From Devosia epidermidihirudinis (GTDB lineage Bacteria; Pseudomonadota; Alphaproteobacteria; Rhizobiales; Devosiaceae), in contig NZ_LANJ01000001.1 in NCBI RefSeq assembly GCF_000971295.1, positions 1 to 64,000 of the forward strand: a stretch of DNA of 64,000 nucleotides, read 5' to 3'. Position 1 is the stretch's first letter. The number at the start of each line of letters is the position of its first letter. Below the pieces are notes generated by a model. That model was not told the origin of the DNA. It saw only the letters and a list, made by a program, of their open reading frames with translations, and ran no database searches. Of the stretch, positions 41,570 to 50,630 are shown piece after piece. The translations under genes were made by a program, and so were the position numbers.

Positions 41570-43167
41570 ACCATCGGCCTCCACTGATAGAGCCAGGTCT
41601 CAGTCACCGCGCGACCCATGGCGACGAGATAGGCCTTGAGTTCGAGGGGCGTCGTGCCATCGATCTCGACATCGAGCACCAGGCGCCAAGCGCCATTGGC
41701 ATCAACTCGAGACAGCGTGAAATTGCGCAGCACGCCGCCACTGACCGTGCTCAGCACGTCGATCTGTGTGCCCTTCGGCAGGGCATCGATCTGGCCGCCT
41801 TTGAAGTCGACAACGAATTTGCGCAGGTTGGCTGCGCTTGCCACGCCCGATACGCCACCAACACCGGCGCGGGTCTCGGCTACATAAGCGGTCGGGCCAT
41901 CGGCCACGGGGTCAAGATTGCCCCAGATCTGGCGGTAGTTGTATTCGCGCTCCTGCCCGGCCACCGCTGGCTCGGACGGAACCCAGAAGGCGACCATATT
42001 GTCGTCCGCTTCCAGACGCGCCGGAATTTCAATGAGGCGGATAGTGCCCTGCCCCCATTCGCCCTGCGGCTCGACACGCACCGATGGACGGCGCTCATAG
42101 TGCGCACCGGCGTCCTGATAGTTCTCGAAATCGCGGCCACGCTGGTACAGCCCAAACGCCTTGGGGTTGTTCTCCCAGAGATACGAGTTGCCGAGCGTTG
42201 GCGTATTGTTCAGCGCGCGCCACAGCACTTCGCCGCTGGCGCGTTCAACCAACAGACCATTGCTGTCGTGCACCTGAGGGCGATAGTCGTCAAAGCCGCC
42301 ACGATTGGCATCGCCATAAAGGAACATCGAGGTCAGCGGGGCTACACCCAGTTCCTTGACGTCGCTGCGGAAGTAGAGCCGCGCGGTCACGTCGATGACC
42401 GTTTCCTGCACAGTCTCGCTGGCTGGGTTGATGACGAAGCGATAGGCGCCGGTCACGCTCTGGCTGTCGAGTGCAGCGTAAACCGTCAGCGGGCCCTGCC
42501 CGGTCGGCTTCTCGATGAAGAATTCAGAGAAGCGCGGAAATTCTTCCGGCAGATCGATCCAGGAATTGATCACCACGCCGCGCGCGCTCAGCCCGTAGAT
42601 ATTGTCGCGCCCCAACGCGCGGTAATAGCTCGCGCCCAGAAACGAGATGAGCTCGTCATAGGCACCGGTGCGATTGAGCGGATGGTTGATGCGGAAACCG
42701 GCAACGCCCGGGAAGTCCTGCGCATGAGCGGCAGCACTAATGGCGTCGTCGTGATATTCGAAATCATCGGCGGAGAAGCCGATCGAATGGGCATTACCCT
42801 CGACAATCTCGTAGACCTTCACCGGCTCAGCATAGAGCCAGCCGAGGTGAAAGCCCTGAATGCGGTAGCCATTGTCATCGGCCAGCCACTTGCTCATCTC
42901 GGGTTTGAACTGGATCAGCCGATAGCTGTCATAATCCAGCCCTTTGAAGCTCTCGGGCATGCTCGCCGTAAGCGGGCTGTAAGGCGTCGCGGCCATAGCC
43001 TTCATGCGCTGGCTGAAGCTGTCGAAATCGAAGGTAAACTCGACCGGCAAGTCCTGCTGGGCCCAGGCGCGGGTGCTTAGCGATGTTGCGGAGAGAAGGA
43101 CAAGGGCTGCGCCCGCGAAAAGCACAGTGCGACGATTAGGCTGGCTGTGGGATGGACGCTGCAACAA
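41566..43167 (-). CDS. opgG: Periplasmic glucan biosynthesis protein OpgG/OpgD family
   Basis: A 533-residue periplasmic protein with a Tat-like leader (PNRRTVLFAGAALVLL, cleavage near AWAQQ at residue 37). The MdoG fold is seen in FTFDFDSFSQRMKAMAATPY, FLYGDANRGGFDDYRPQVHD and WENNPKAFGLYQRGRDFENYQD (the last shown in parts). It acts on the nascent glucan backbone. A Tat leader is more typical of OpgD, so the exact paralogue is uncertain. The start appears to be TTG at 43167; no nearby ATG is in frame. First gene of opgG-opgH-opgC. Confidence 0.88.
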   Translation of the reverse strand: MLQRPSHSQPNRRTVLFAGAALVLLSATSLSTRAWAQQDLPVEFTFDFDSFSQRMKAMAATPYSPLTASMPESFKGLDYDSYRLIQFKPEMSKWLADDNGYRIQGFHLGWLYAEPVKVYEIVEGNAHSIGFSADDFEYHDDAISAAAHAQDFPGVAGFRINHPLNRTGAYDELISFLGASYYRALGRDNIYGLSARGVVINSWIDLPEEFPRFSEFFIEKPTGQGPLTVYAALDSQSVTGAYRFVINPASETVQETVIDVTARLYFRSDVKELGVAPLTSMFLYGDANRGGFDDYRPQVHDSNGLLVERASGEVLWRALNNTPTLGNSYLWENNPKAFGLYQRGRDFENYQDAGAHYERRPSVRVEPQGEWGQGTIRLIEIPARLEADDNMVAFWVPSEPAVAGQEREYNYRQIWGNLDPVADGPTAYVAETRAGVGGVSGVASAANLRKFVVDFKGGQIDALPKGTQIDVLSTVSGGVLRNFTLSRVDANGAWRLVLDVEIDGTTPLELKAYLVAMGRAVTETWLYQWRPMV

Positions 43168-43390
43168 ACACTACCCGAACTAAGATTGAGCCTTGGTCTT
43201 TCGGCAAAATCGAAACGCGGGATAGCCACAAAAGTTGTCGCATAGGTGTCATGCAGTCTGTGTATGGCGCAGTCTCGCCACATTAAGCGCTAAGGCACAC
43301 AGAAACCGGGGCATTGCACAGAGATTCGCGGCAGCGCGAAGAGAAAGGCCTTTTAGGACCTTCCCCGCGCCGCCGCTACGCGTTGACGGA

Positions 43391-45118
43391 CTAGTGATTG
43401 GCCAGGTAGCCAAACTGGGCTTTGTGCAGACGGGCGTAAGCCGCGTCTTTGGCTAGCAGGGCGTCGTGGGTTCCCTCTTCCACAATACCGGTCTCATCGA
43501 TAACGACGATTCGATCAGCATGCTGGATCGTCGCCAGGCGGTGGGCAATGACCAGCGTGGTACGGCCTTCCGACAGTTCGGCCAGCGAACGCTGGATGGC
43601 CACTTCCGTAGCGGTATCCAGTGCCGAGGTCGCCTCATCGAGGATCAGGATCGGCGGGTTCTTGAGGAAGATGCGGGCAATCGCCACGCGCTGCTTCTGG
43701 CCACCCGACAGTTTCACGCCACGCTCGCCGACCATGGTGTCCAGACCTTCGGGCAGACGCGCGATAACGGTGTCAAAACGGGCGCGGCGTGCCGCTTCCA
43801 TGATGGCTTCGTCGCTGGCGCCCAGCTGACCATAGGCGATGTTCTCGCGAATGGTGCCGCCGAACAGGAACACGTCCTGCTGCACAATGCCGATCTGGCT
43901 GCGCAGCGAAGACTGCGTCACATCGCGAATGTCGATGCCATCAATCGAGATCGAACCGCTATCGAGTTCGTAGAACCGTGGCAGCAGCGAGCACAGCGTC
44001 GTCTTGCCCGCCCCGGATGGTCCAACGATGGCGACAGTTTCGCCGGCATGGACAACCAGATTGAGGTTCTCCAGCACCTTGCGTCCGGTTTCATAAGAGA
44101 AGGCAGCGTCCTTGAAGACGATGTCACCCTTGAAGCTGGACACGACCTTGGCGTCCTTGCGGTCGGCAATGTCAGGATCGGTGTCGATCAGGTTGGTGAA
44201 GCGGCGGAAACCGGCAATGCCCTTTGGATAGCTTTCCAGCACACCGGTGATCTTGTCGATCGGGCGCAGGAAGACTTCGACCAGCAAGAGGAAGCTGACA
44301 AAGCCGCCATAGGTCATCTCGCCCTGCACAACCAGCCACGAACCAGCCAGCAGAACCATCAGCTGCACGAGGCGTGTGCTGAGATAGGTGATGGTGATGC
44401 TTGCCGTCATGATGGCGTAGGCGCGCACCTTGGTGGTCTTGTAGGCATTGTTGTTGCCGGCAAAGAGCTTGGCTTCGTGCCCTTCGTTGGCGAAGGCCTT
44501 CACGACGCGAATGCCGCCGATGGAGTCTTCAACGCGGGTGTTGAACTCACCGACGCGGCCAAACAGCTCCTGCCAGTTCAGCGTCAACTGCGAACCGTAT
44601 TTGCTGACCAGCCAGGTGACGATCGGCACCACGATGGTGGTGATCAGCGCCAATTTCCAGTTGGTGACGAACATCAGGAAAAACGCGCCGAAGAACGTCA
44701 TCACGGCGAGGAAGATATCTTCGGGACCGTGATGGGCCACTTCGCCCACGTCTTCCAGGTCCTTGGTCACGTGGGTGATCAGGTGACCGGTCTTATGATT
44801 GTCAAAGAAGCGGAAGCTGAGCTTTTGCAGGTGGTCGAACACCTGACGGCGCATATCGGTCTCGATGGAGACGCCCAGGACGTGGCCGAAATAGTTGACC
44901 ACGGCATGCAGCACAGCGTTGACCGCATAGATGCCCAGCAGCGCCGCACCGGCAATCAGGATAAACCCGAACTCGGAGCGCGGCAGCAGGGTGTCGATGA
45001 AGTATGCGACCGCCAGCGGGAAAACGAGTTCAAGCAGACCCGCAAGGACCGCACACCCGAAGTCGAGGAAGAACAGACCCTTGTAGGGGGCGTAGTAAGA
45101 GAAGAACCGCTTCAGCAT
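43391..45118 (-). CDS. ABC exporter half-transporter (MsbA/LmrA-like)
   Basis: A 575-residue fused permease-ATPase. Six spans fall in residues 1-300. The ATPase has Walker A GPSGAGKTTL near residue 368, the Q-loop QDVFLFGGTI, signature LSGGQKQRVAIARI, Walker B LILDEATSALD and the His in VIAHRL. It probably works as a homodimer moving lipid or drug outward; the substrate cannot be assigned. It has its own gap on both sides. The 223 bases between it and opgG hold no gene I can support. Confidence 0.85.
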   Translation of the reverse strand: MLKRFFSYYAPYKGLFFLDFGCAVLAGLLELVFPLAVAYFIDTLLPRSEFGFILIAGAALLGIYAVNAVLHAVVNYFGHVLGVSIETDMRRQVFDHLQKLSFRFFDNHKTGHLITHVTKDLEDVGEVAHHGPEDIFLAVMTFFGAFFLMFVTNWKLALITTIVVPIVTWLVSKYGSQLTLNWQELFGRVGEFNTRVEDSIGGIRVVKAFANEGHEAKLFAGNNNAYKTTKVRAYAIMTASITITYLSTRLVQLMVLLAGSWLVVQGEMTYGGFVSFLLLVEVFLRPIDKITGVLESYPKGIAGFRRFTNLIDTDPDIADRKDAKVVSSFKGDIVFKDAAFSYETGRKVLENLNLVVHAGETVAIVGPSGAGKTTLCSLLPRFYELDSGSISIDGIDIRDVTQSSLRSQIGIVQQDVFLFGGTIRENIAYGQLGASDEAIMEAARRARFDTVIARLPEGLDTMVGERGVKLSGGQKQRVAIARIFLKNPPILILDEATSALDTATEVAIQRSLAELSEGRTTLVIAHRLATIQHADRIVVIDETGIVEEGTHDALLAKDAAYARLHKAQFGYLANH

Positions 45119-45151
45119 AGAAAGTCACAAACTCGAATAGAGGTGGGAGCG

Positions 45152-45469
45152 TCAGCCATGGCCAACAGGCAGCACTGAGAGCAGGTCATACAACTCGTCA
45201 CTCTCTTCACACGCTGCATTTGCCGCAATTGCCTGCTGCAAGGCAATGATATCGGTCAATTCATGCGGCGCCCAGCCACATTGGCAGCCGTGCGGATCGA
45301 GATGGGCGTCCGCGACCTCGCGGTAAATCGACCCCATCGCCGCAGCGATACACTCGAGCGCCTCGATGGGCGACATGCGCGATGACGCCAGGGCGCCGGA
45401 ATAAGATGCCAGCAAAGCGGCCCGAACGGCCGTGAATGCTGCATCGCGATCAAATATGTGCCGGGACAT
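45152..45469 (-). CDS. Hypothetical protein with HGCQCGW motif (105 aa)
   Basis: Not recognised. A soluble 105-residue protein, mostly helical, rich in Ala. A central DPHGCQCGWAPHELTD stretch near residues 66-81 puts His and two Cys together, possibly a metal site. There are two further Cys (ALECIA and NAACEE). GGAG lies 7 bases before the ATG at 45469; a longer frame to 45613 overlaps the porin gene and is rejected. It sits between an ABC exporter gene and a porin gene, all on the minus strand. Confidence 0.65.
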   Translation of the reverse strand: MSRHIFDRDAAFTAVRAALLASYSGALASSRMSPIEALECIAAAMGSIYREVADAHLDPHGCQCGWAPHELTDIIALQQAIAANAACEESDELYDLLSVLPVGHG

Positions 45470-45490
45470 TTTGGGTCTCCAAATGGCAAT

Positions 45491-45516
45491 GAAGGGCGCC
45501 GCGTGCGGCACCCTTC
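45491..45516 (-). terminator. GC-rich hairpin after the porin gene
   Basis: GAAGGGCGCCGC-GT-GCGGCACCCTTC forms a 12-base stem with one mismatch, 18 bases beyond the porin stop. No clear T-run follows, so it may be a terminator or an mRNA-stabilising hairpin. Confidence 0.5.
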
Positions 45517-45533
45517 GGTTCATGCATGGGGTA

Positions 45534-46805
45534 TTAGTCGAAAGACTTGGAGGCCGTGAAGGAGGCCTTGTAGGCACCAAGGGTGTTGGCAGCGAGGCCA
45601 GCCGTCGCTTCAAAACCGCCGCCTGGGGTCCAGGTGGTTTCGATCAGAGCGTCGAAGATGGACTGCTCGCCATTGACGGCGCCTGCACCGACCCAGACAT
45701 TGCCAACTTCAGCGGCAAGCTTGATCGCCTCGGTGGCCTTGTATTCAACGCGGCCGCGCAGCTCGATGCCTTCGTCGTTGGAGACGGAGGTGTCAGTGTC
45801 GAGGTAGCGCAGGGCCAGCTGAAGCTTGGTGGCGTCGTTCAGGTTCGCCGAACCGGAAACCACAGCGCCCCACTCACGCTCGGACGTTGCATCGACTGCG
45901 GCGGCCAGCGAGAACAGATCGAAGGTTGCTTCGCCGCTCAGCAGACCATTCCACCAACCTTCATTGTTGGCAGCGAATGCAGCGCGTGCCTTGAAGATGT
46001 CGAAGGTTGCGGTCAGGCCGGTGTGAACGCCGAACTTCTCAACCTTGCCGTCGAGGATATCGATCGCAGCCAGGGTCACGTGACCGGAGAGCGCATCGCT
46101 CGAATAACTCACGACGCCGACCAGGTTGCCACGCTCGTCGAGAGCTTCAAGACCAGCACCGACTTTGAAGCCGTTTCCGAGATCGGAGAGGATCTGGATG
46201 GAGTGGTTCTTGTCGCTGAACTCGCCGAATGCGTCATTGTCGAATGCAACGCCACCAATGTCGTCAGCAATCCAGGGCGAAAGCCAACCGAACGCAGAGT
46301 CGTCATCGAGGTTGGCGATCGAGTCCTGCAGACCGGCCGAGACCACCGTAGTGTCGCCAACCGACACGTAGGCATAGTTGATCTTGAAGCCCTTGCCGGA
46401 ATCATCGAGCACGCCGTTTTCGTAGTAAGCTTCGTTGAAGCCTTTGAGTTCGATAACGGCCTTGGCGGGGCCGAAATCGGTGGACGAAACGCCCGTCGCG
46501 GTCAGGAAGGACTCGACGTAGGAATCCCAGTCGTTGTTCGCCAGCGGCTCATCGATGTCCACAAAGCCGTCGCCGTAAGCGAGCTTCTTGCTGCCGATGA
46601 GGTCGCGGGAGCCTTTGAACTTACCGAAGTAGAACTCGTAGTACACGTTGCCGCTGATCTGCAGGCAGTTGGTGTCCGAGGAAATGGTCAGCCCGCTCAG
46701 ACCAAGGGTGTCGCAGACATCGAGCGAGGTCAGCACGCCGAGATCGGCTGCGTAAGACGGGGTAGCCACAAGTGCGGTGGCCAGGAAAATAGTGTGTAGT
46801 TTCAT
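45534..46805 (-). CDS. Outer membrane porin (Porin_2, alphaproteobacterial type)
   Basis: A 423-residue exported beta-barrel protein. The signal peptide covers residues 1-19, ending PSYAA. Early Cys pair LDVCDTLG and DTNCLQISGNVYYEFYFG match the start of Porin_2 proteins (C...CL.i.G.v.y). The chain then alternates in beta-strand fashion. It ends SKSFD, without the usual C-terminal Phe but with Phe as the penultimate residue. It forms a diffusion channel. The 180 bases upstream are AT-richer than average and probably hold the promoter, but I cannot place boxes. Confidence 0.85.
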   Translation of the reverse strand: MKLHTIFLATALVATPSYAADLGVLTSLDVCDTLGLSGLTISSDTNCLQISGNVYYEFYFGKFKGSRDLIGSKKLAYGDGFVDIDEPLANNDWDSYVESFLTATGVSSTDFGPAKAVIELKGFNEAYYENGVLDDSGKGFKINYAYVSVGDTTVVSAGLQDSIANLDDDSAFGWLSPWIADDIGGVAFDNDAFGEFSDKNHSIQILSDLGNGFKVGAGLEALDERGNLVGVVSYSSDALSGHVTLAAIDILDGKVEKFGVHTGLTATFDIFKARAAFAANNEGWWNGLLSGEATFDLFSLAAAVDATSEREWGAVVSGSANLNDATKLQLALRYLDTDTSVSNDEGIELRGRVEYKATEAIKLAAEVGNVWVGAGAVNGEQSIFDALIETTWTPGGGFEATAGLAANTLGAYKASFTASKSFD

Positions 46806-46985
46806 ATAAGTGCCCCAAACGTCCGTAGTGACGCTGGAGACCCATGCCCCACTTTCGCATCAAAGTGGAGTCTGATTCTCATCTTTATGCGCAGCTTGGG
46901 CTGGAAGCGTTGCAGCAGGGCAACATATATGACCTTTATAATCATGATATTGGACGACTGCACGGAAAATCGTACGCATAGCAAA

Positions 46986-47014
46986 GCGCCCCCTCCCTGT
47001 TCGGGAGGGGGCGC
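46986..47014 (-). terminator. Strong hairpin terminator after the ABC-F gene
   Basis: A 12-base perfect stem GCGCCCCCTCCC/GGGAGGGGGCGC with the loop TGTTC. On the minus strand it is followed by TTTGC. It lies 34 bases beyond the ABC-F stop. Confidence 0.75.
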
Positions 47015-47047
47015 GACTATCCGGCGTGGAGATTCGGTGTCTGTTTT

Positions 47048-48670
47048 TTAGCTGCGGAGGCCCGGCGCTTCCTGTCCGGTGCTCTGCACATATTCGGTGT
47101 AGCCACCGCCATAGGTGCGAACGCCCTCGCTGGTCAGTTCCAGCACGCGATTTGACAGCGCAGCGAGGAAATGGCGGTCGTGGCTGACGAACAGCATGGT
47201 GCCTTCATAGGCGCTGAGCGCAGTGATCAGCATTTCCTTGGTGGCGATATCAAGGTGGTTGGTCGGCTCGTCGAGCACCAGGAAGTTCGGGGGATCGAAC
47301 AGCATGATGGCCATGACCAGTCGCGCCTTTTCGCCACCCGAGAGCACGCGGCACTTCTTGTCCATCTCGTCGCCCGAGAAGCCAAAGCACCCGGCAAGCG
47401 CCCGCAGTGGCGCCTGGCCCGACTGCGGGAAGGTATCCTGCAACTGCTCGAACACGGTGCGATCACCATCGAGAATGTCCATGGCGTGCTGGGCGAAGTA
47501 GCCCACTTTCACGCTTGGGCCACGTGACACCGTGCCTGCATCAGGATCCGTCGTTCCGGTGATCAGCTTGAGCAGCGTGGATTTGCCCGCGCCGTTGACG
47601 CCCATGATGCACCAGCGCTCCTTGCGGCGGACATGGAAGTCCAGCCCGTCATAGATCGTGCGGCTGCCATAGCTTTTGCTGACGCCCTTGAGCTGGGCCA
47701 CGTCTTCACCTGAACGGGGCGCGGGACGGAATTCGAAGTCCACCACCTGGCGGCGCTTTGGCGGCTCGACGCGATCGATCTTGTCGAGCTTTTTCACCCG
47801 GCTCTGCACCTGCGCCGCGTGCGAAGCGCGCGCCTTGAAGCGGGCGATGAAATCCAGTTCCTTGGCGAGCATGGCCTGCTGGCGCTCAAACTGGGCCTGC
47901 TGGTTCTTTTCCGCGATGGCCCGCTGCTGCTGGTAAAATTCGTAGTTGCCAGAATAGGTGGTCAGCGAGCCGGCGTCGATCTCGACGATCTTGGTGCAGA
48001 TGCGGTTCATGAATTCGCGGTCGTGCGAGGTCATGAACAGGGCGCCGGAATAGTTCTGCAGGAAATCTTCAAGCCAGATCAGGCTTTCGATATCCAAGTG
48101 GTTGCTTGGTTCGTCGAGCAGCAGCGCATCAGGGCGCATCAGCAGGATGCGGGCCAGCGCCACGCGCATTTTCCATCCGCCTGACAGCTTGCCAACGTCA
48201 CCGTCCATCATTTCCTGGCTGAAGCCGAGGCCATCGAGCACTTCGCGGGCGCGGCCGTCCAGCGAATAGCCATCCAGCTCTTCAAACTGATGCTGGACCT
48301 CGCCATAGCGCTCAATGATGGTGTCCATCTCGTCGGCCTTGTCGGGGTCGCCCATATCGGCTTCGAGGGCGCGCATTTCCGTAATCAGCGCGCTGACCGG
48401 CCCGGCCCCGTCCATCACCTCAGTTACGACACTGCGACCCGACATTTCGCCAACTTCCTGGCTGAAATATCCGATGGTGACCCCGCGATCGACTGCAACC
48501 TGGCCTTCATCGGGCTGCTCCTGCCCGGTGATCATGCGGAACAATGTCGTCTTGCCGGCCCCGTTCGGGCCCACAAGGCCGATCTTCTCGCCCTTCTGAA
48601 GGGCTGCCGAGGCGTCGATAAACACGATCTGTTTACCGTTTTGCTTGCCGATGCTTTCGAGACGAATCAT
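47048..48670 (-). CDS. ABC-F family ATPase (YbiT/Uup-like)
   Basis: A 540-residue soluble protein with two ABC domains and no membrane part. The first has GPNGAGKTTL near residue 36, signature LSGGWKMRVALARI and LLLDEPSNHLD. The inter-domain helix (QQQRAIAEKNQQAQFERQQ and on) is the ribosome-reaching P-site motif region. The second has GVNGAGKSTL, LSGGEKARLVMA and LVLDEPTNHLD. ABC-F proteins act on the ribosome in translation or resistance; which one this is remains open. The ATG at 48670 begins MIRLESIGKQ, the family-typical start. Confidence 0.9.
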   Translation of the reverse strand: MIRLESIGKQNGKQIVFIDASAALQKGEKIGLVGPNGAGKTTLFRMITGQEQPDEGQVAVDRGVTIGYFSQEVGEMSGRSVVTEVMDGAGPVSALITEMRALEADMGDPDKADEMDTIIERYGEVQHQFEELDGYSLDGRAREVLDGLGFSQEMMDGDVGKLSGGWKMRVALARILLMRPDALLLDEPSNHLDIESLIWLEDFLQNYSGALFMTSHDREFMNRICTKIVEIDAGSLTTYSGNYEFYQQQRAIAEKNQQAQFERQQAMLAKELDFIARFKARASHAAQVQSRVKKLDKIDRVEPPKRRQVVDFEFRPAPRSGEDVAQLKGVSKSYGSRTIYDGLDFHVRRKERWCIMGVNGAGKSTLLKLITGTTDPDAGTVSRGPSVKVGYFAQHAMDILDGDRTVFEQLQDTFPQSGQAPLRALAGCFGFSGDEMDKKCRVLSGGEKARLVMAIMLFDPPNFLVLDEPTNHLDIATKEMLITALSAYEGTMLFVSHDRHFLAALSNRVLELTSEGVRTYGGGYTEYVQSTGQEAPGLRS

Positions 48671-48816
48671 GCTTTTGGGAACCTGAAATCGGACTGAGCG
48701 CCGCGCCACGAATGTCGCGGGCGCATGAGAAGGTGTCCGTAAATCACTCAAGACCCAATCGCGCAAGCCGCGCGGGCGCATTTCAGCTGCCCAGCGCGCT
48801 CAAAGCACCAAGCCAG

Positions 48817-49308
48817 TCAGACCGTCTTAGTGTCAAAGCCGTCGGACACCTTTGTGGTCAGCCCGATCATCTGCTCAAGAAAACTCGCGACAACCTTCAG
48901 ATTGTCCTCGGACAATTCCTCTGTAATGGCCGAATAGACCTGCTCGATCTCGCGATAGCGCGCAATCGGCTCAGCCGCTTTCTCTATGTCCAGCTCGATC
49001 AGCACACTGCGGCGATCCTCCGGGTTGGGGAGGCGGCGAATGTAGCCCGCCCGCTCCAGCCGATCCAGCAGCGCAGTACCCGAGCCAGACGACAGCCCCA
49101 GATAGGAAATCACCTGTGTCGGGCTGACCGGGCCATTGGTCCGGTAGAGAAATGAGATGCAGCTGAAATCGGTGGGGTGCAGGCGCTGTTCGCGCGCAGC
49201 TCGCTCACGCGCCGATTCAATGGCGCGGATCATGCCCTGTAGAGCCATGCCCACTCTCCTGGTCACAACCTCGCGGCTGTCCACACCACTTGACGATACC
49301 TCGTCCAC
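48817..49308 (-). CDS. MarR-family regulator of the adjacent efflux genes
   Basis: A 163-residue winged-helix regulator: VSPTQVISYLGLSSGSGTAL is the recognition region, LDRLERAGYIRRLPNPEDRR the wing with the DRR signature. The GTG at 49308 has GGAG 7 bases upstream. It is divergent from the HlyD gene with 77 bases between, so it probably represses the pump until an aromatic or phenolic ligand binds. Confidence 0.9.
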   Translation of the reverse strand: MDEVSSSGVDSREVVTRRVGMALQGMIRAIESARERAAREQRLHPTDFSCISFLYRTNGPVSPTQVISYLGLSSGSGTALLDRLERAGYIRRLPNPEDRRSVLIELDIEKAAEPIARYREIEQVYSAITEELSEDNLKVVASFLEQMIGLTTKVSDGFDTKTV

Positions 49309-49312
49309 TATA

Positions 49313-49348
49313 TATCTCCACCATCAAGATACCAGATAGTAGAGCTAT
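49313..49348. promoter_or_regulatory. Candidate MarR operators between marR and hlyD-like genes
   Basis: Two short dyads lie in the 77-base gap: TATCT-N9-AGATA (49313-49331) and ATAG-TAGAG-CTAT (49336-49348). The region is AT-rich by local standards. Support is symmetry and position only. Confidence 0.4.
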
Positions 49349-49385
49349 ACCGGATTTCGGGATAGCTCAACCCACGGAGCCAACG

Positions 49386-50621
49386 ATGTCGCCCGCCAAT
49401 GCAAAAGCCGCAAGTCCGGAGTCACCGGCCCATGCCAATGACACCCTGCCCGCGCGCGTCGATCCGACAGTCGAATCCCCGCCTGAGACAACTGAAGCGG
49501 CCGCAATGCCGCCAGTCGTCGAGGCCGAAGCTGAGCCTGAAACCAAACCGGCCCGCCGCCCCAATCCTGCGCGCAAGGTGGCTATTGCCGTGCTCGGCAT
49601 CCTGTTTGGCGGGCTGGGCTGGCATGTCGCGAGCGATCTGCTCGCCCCCGGCAGCGCCACCGGCTCGGTGACGGCCTTCACCGCCATGGTGGCGCCACGC
49701 ACAGCCGGCCAGGTCAGCGCCGTACTGGTCGCAGACAACCAGTTCGTCAAAGCCGGCGACCAGCTGTTCCAGCTTGATCTGGCCCCGTTTGATCTGGCCG
49801 TGCGTCAGGCCGAGGCAAACCTCGCGCAGGTCTTGCAGACCGTTGACGCCTCCGTTGTCTCGCTGGTTTCCACCGAAGCCAAGGTCGAGCAGGCAAAGGC
49901 GACGCTGGAAAGCACACAGATCACCACACAACGCACGCTGGATCTGTTTGATCGTGGCCTGACTTCGCAGGCGCAGGTCGACACGGCAAACGCCCAGCTC
50001 GCCAATGCCCGCTCTGCCCTCAGCGCCGTACAGGCCGACCTCGACAGCGCCCGCGTCCGCGCTGGCACCAGCGAAACAGTCAACCCGCAGGTCCTGGCGT
50101 CACAGGTGCAGCTCGAGCAGGCCCAGCTCAACCGCTCCTTCGCCACCGTCACGGCCCCAACCGATGGCGTCATCACCAATCTCAAACTGGCCGTCGGCCA
50201 ATACGTCAATGCGGGCTCGCCGGCCCTCACCTTCATCGAAAGCGACAGCCCATGGGTTGTGGTCGATATGCGGGAGAACCAGCTGGCAAATATCCAGGTC
50301 GGTGATCCGGCCAGCGTGCTGTTCGACGCCCTGCCCGGCCGTTCCTATGAAGGCCGCGTGCGCAGCGTCGCCTGGGGCATCGACACCGGCCGCACCGCCG
50401 CCAATGGTCTGCCGCAAAATCAGGCCATGGCCCGCTGGTTCGAGCCCGCTCGCACCATCCCCGTCCATATCGAGCTGACCGACGCGCAGGAATGGCCACG
50501 CAATGTCCGCGTCGGCTCCAAGGCCAGCGCGGTTGTGTTCGCCAATGGCGGTGGTAACCCGGTGTCGGCCGTCGCGAGCTTTCTGCAGACCATCCAGTCC
50601 TACCTCTCGTATCTCTACTAG
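49386..50621 (+). CDS. HlyD/EmrA-family membrane fusion protein
   Basis: A 411-residue periplasmic adaptor. A long Pro/Glu/Ala-rich cytoplasmic leader (residues 1-60), one span (VAIAVLGILFGGLGWHVA), a biotinyl-lipoyl half (VAPRTAGQVSAVLVADNQFV), a coiled-coil hairpin (about 135-230) and the second half VTAPTDGVITNLKLAVGQYV. CGGAG precedes the ATG. It links the inner-membrane pump encoded 10 bases downstream to an outer-membrane channel encoded elsewhere. Confidence 0.9.
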   Translation: MSPANAKAASPESPAHANDTLPARVDPTVESPPETTEAAAMPPVVEAEAEPETKPARRPNPARKVAIAVLGILFGGLGWHVASDLLAPGSATGSVTAFTAMVAPRTAGQVSAVLVADNQFVKAGDQLFQLDLAPFDLAVRQAEANLAQVLQTVDASVVSLVSTEAKVEQAKATLESTQITTQRTLDLFDRGLTSQAQVDTANAQLANARSALSAVQADLDSARVRAGTSETVNPQVLASQVQLEQAQLNRSFATVTAPTDGVITNLKLAVGQYVNAGSPALTFIESDSPWVVVDMRENQLANIQVGDPASVLFDALPGRSYEGRVRSVAWGIDTGRTAANGLPQNQAMARWFEPARTIPVHIELTDAQEWPRNVRVGSKASAVVFANGGGNPVSAVASFLQTIQSYLSYLY

Positions 50622-50630
50622 GGCGGGACC

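Noticed and set aside
41506..43080. 524-codon open frame antisense to opgG
   Set aside because: Opposite a gene with clear MdoG family motifs; no homology cues in the antisense product.
43341..43367. Possible terminator hairpin AAGGCCTTTTAGGACCTT after the ABC exporter gene
   Set aside because: The stem is short with a bulge, and no T-run follows in either direction; too weak to list.
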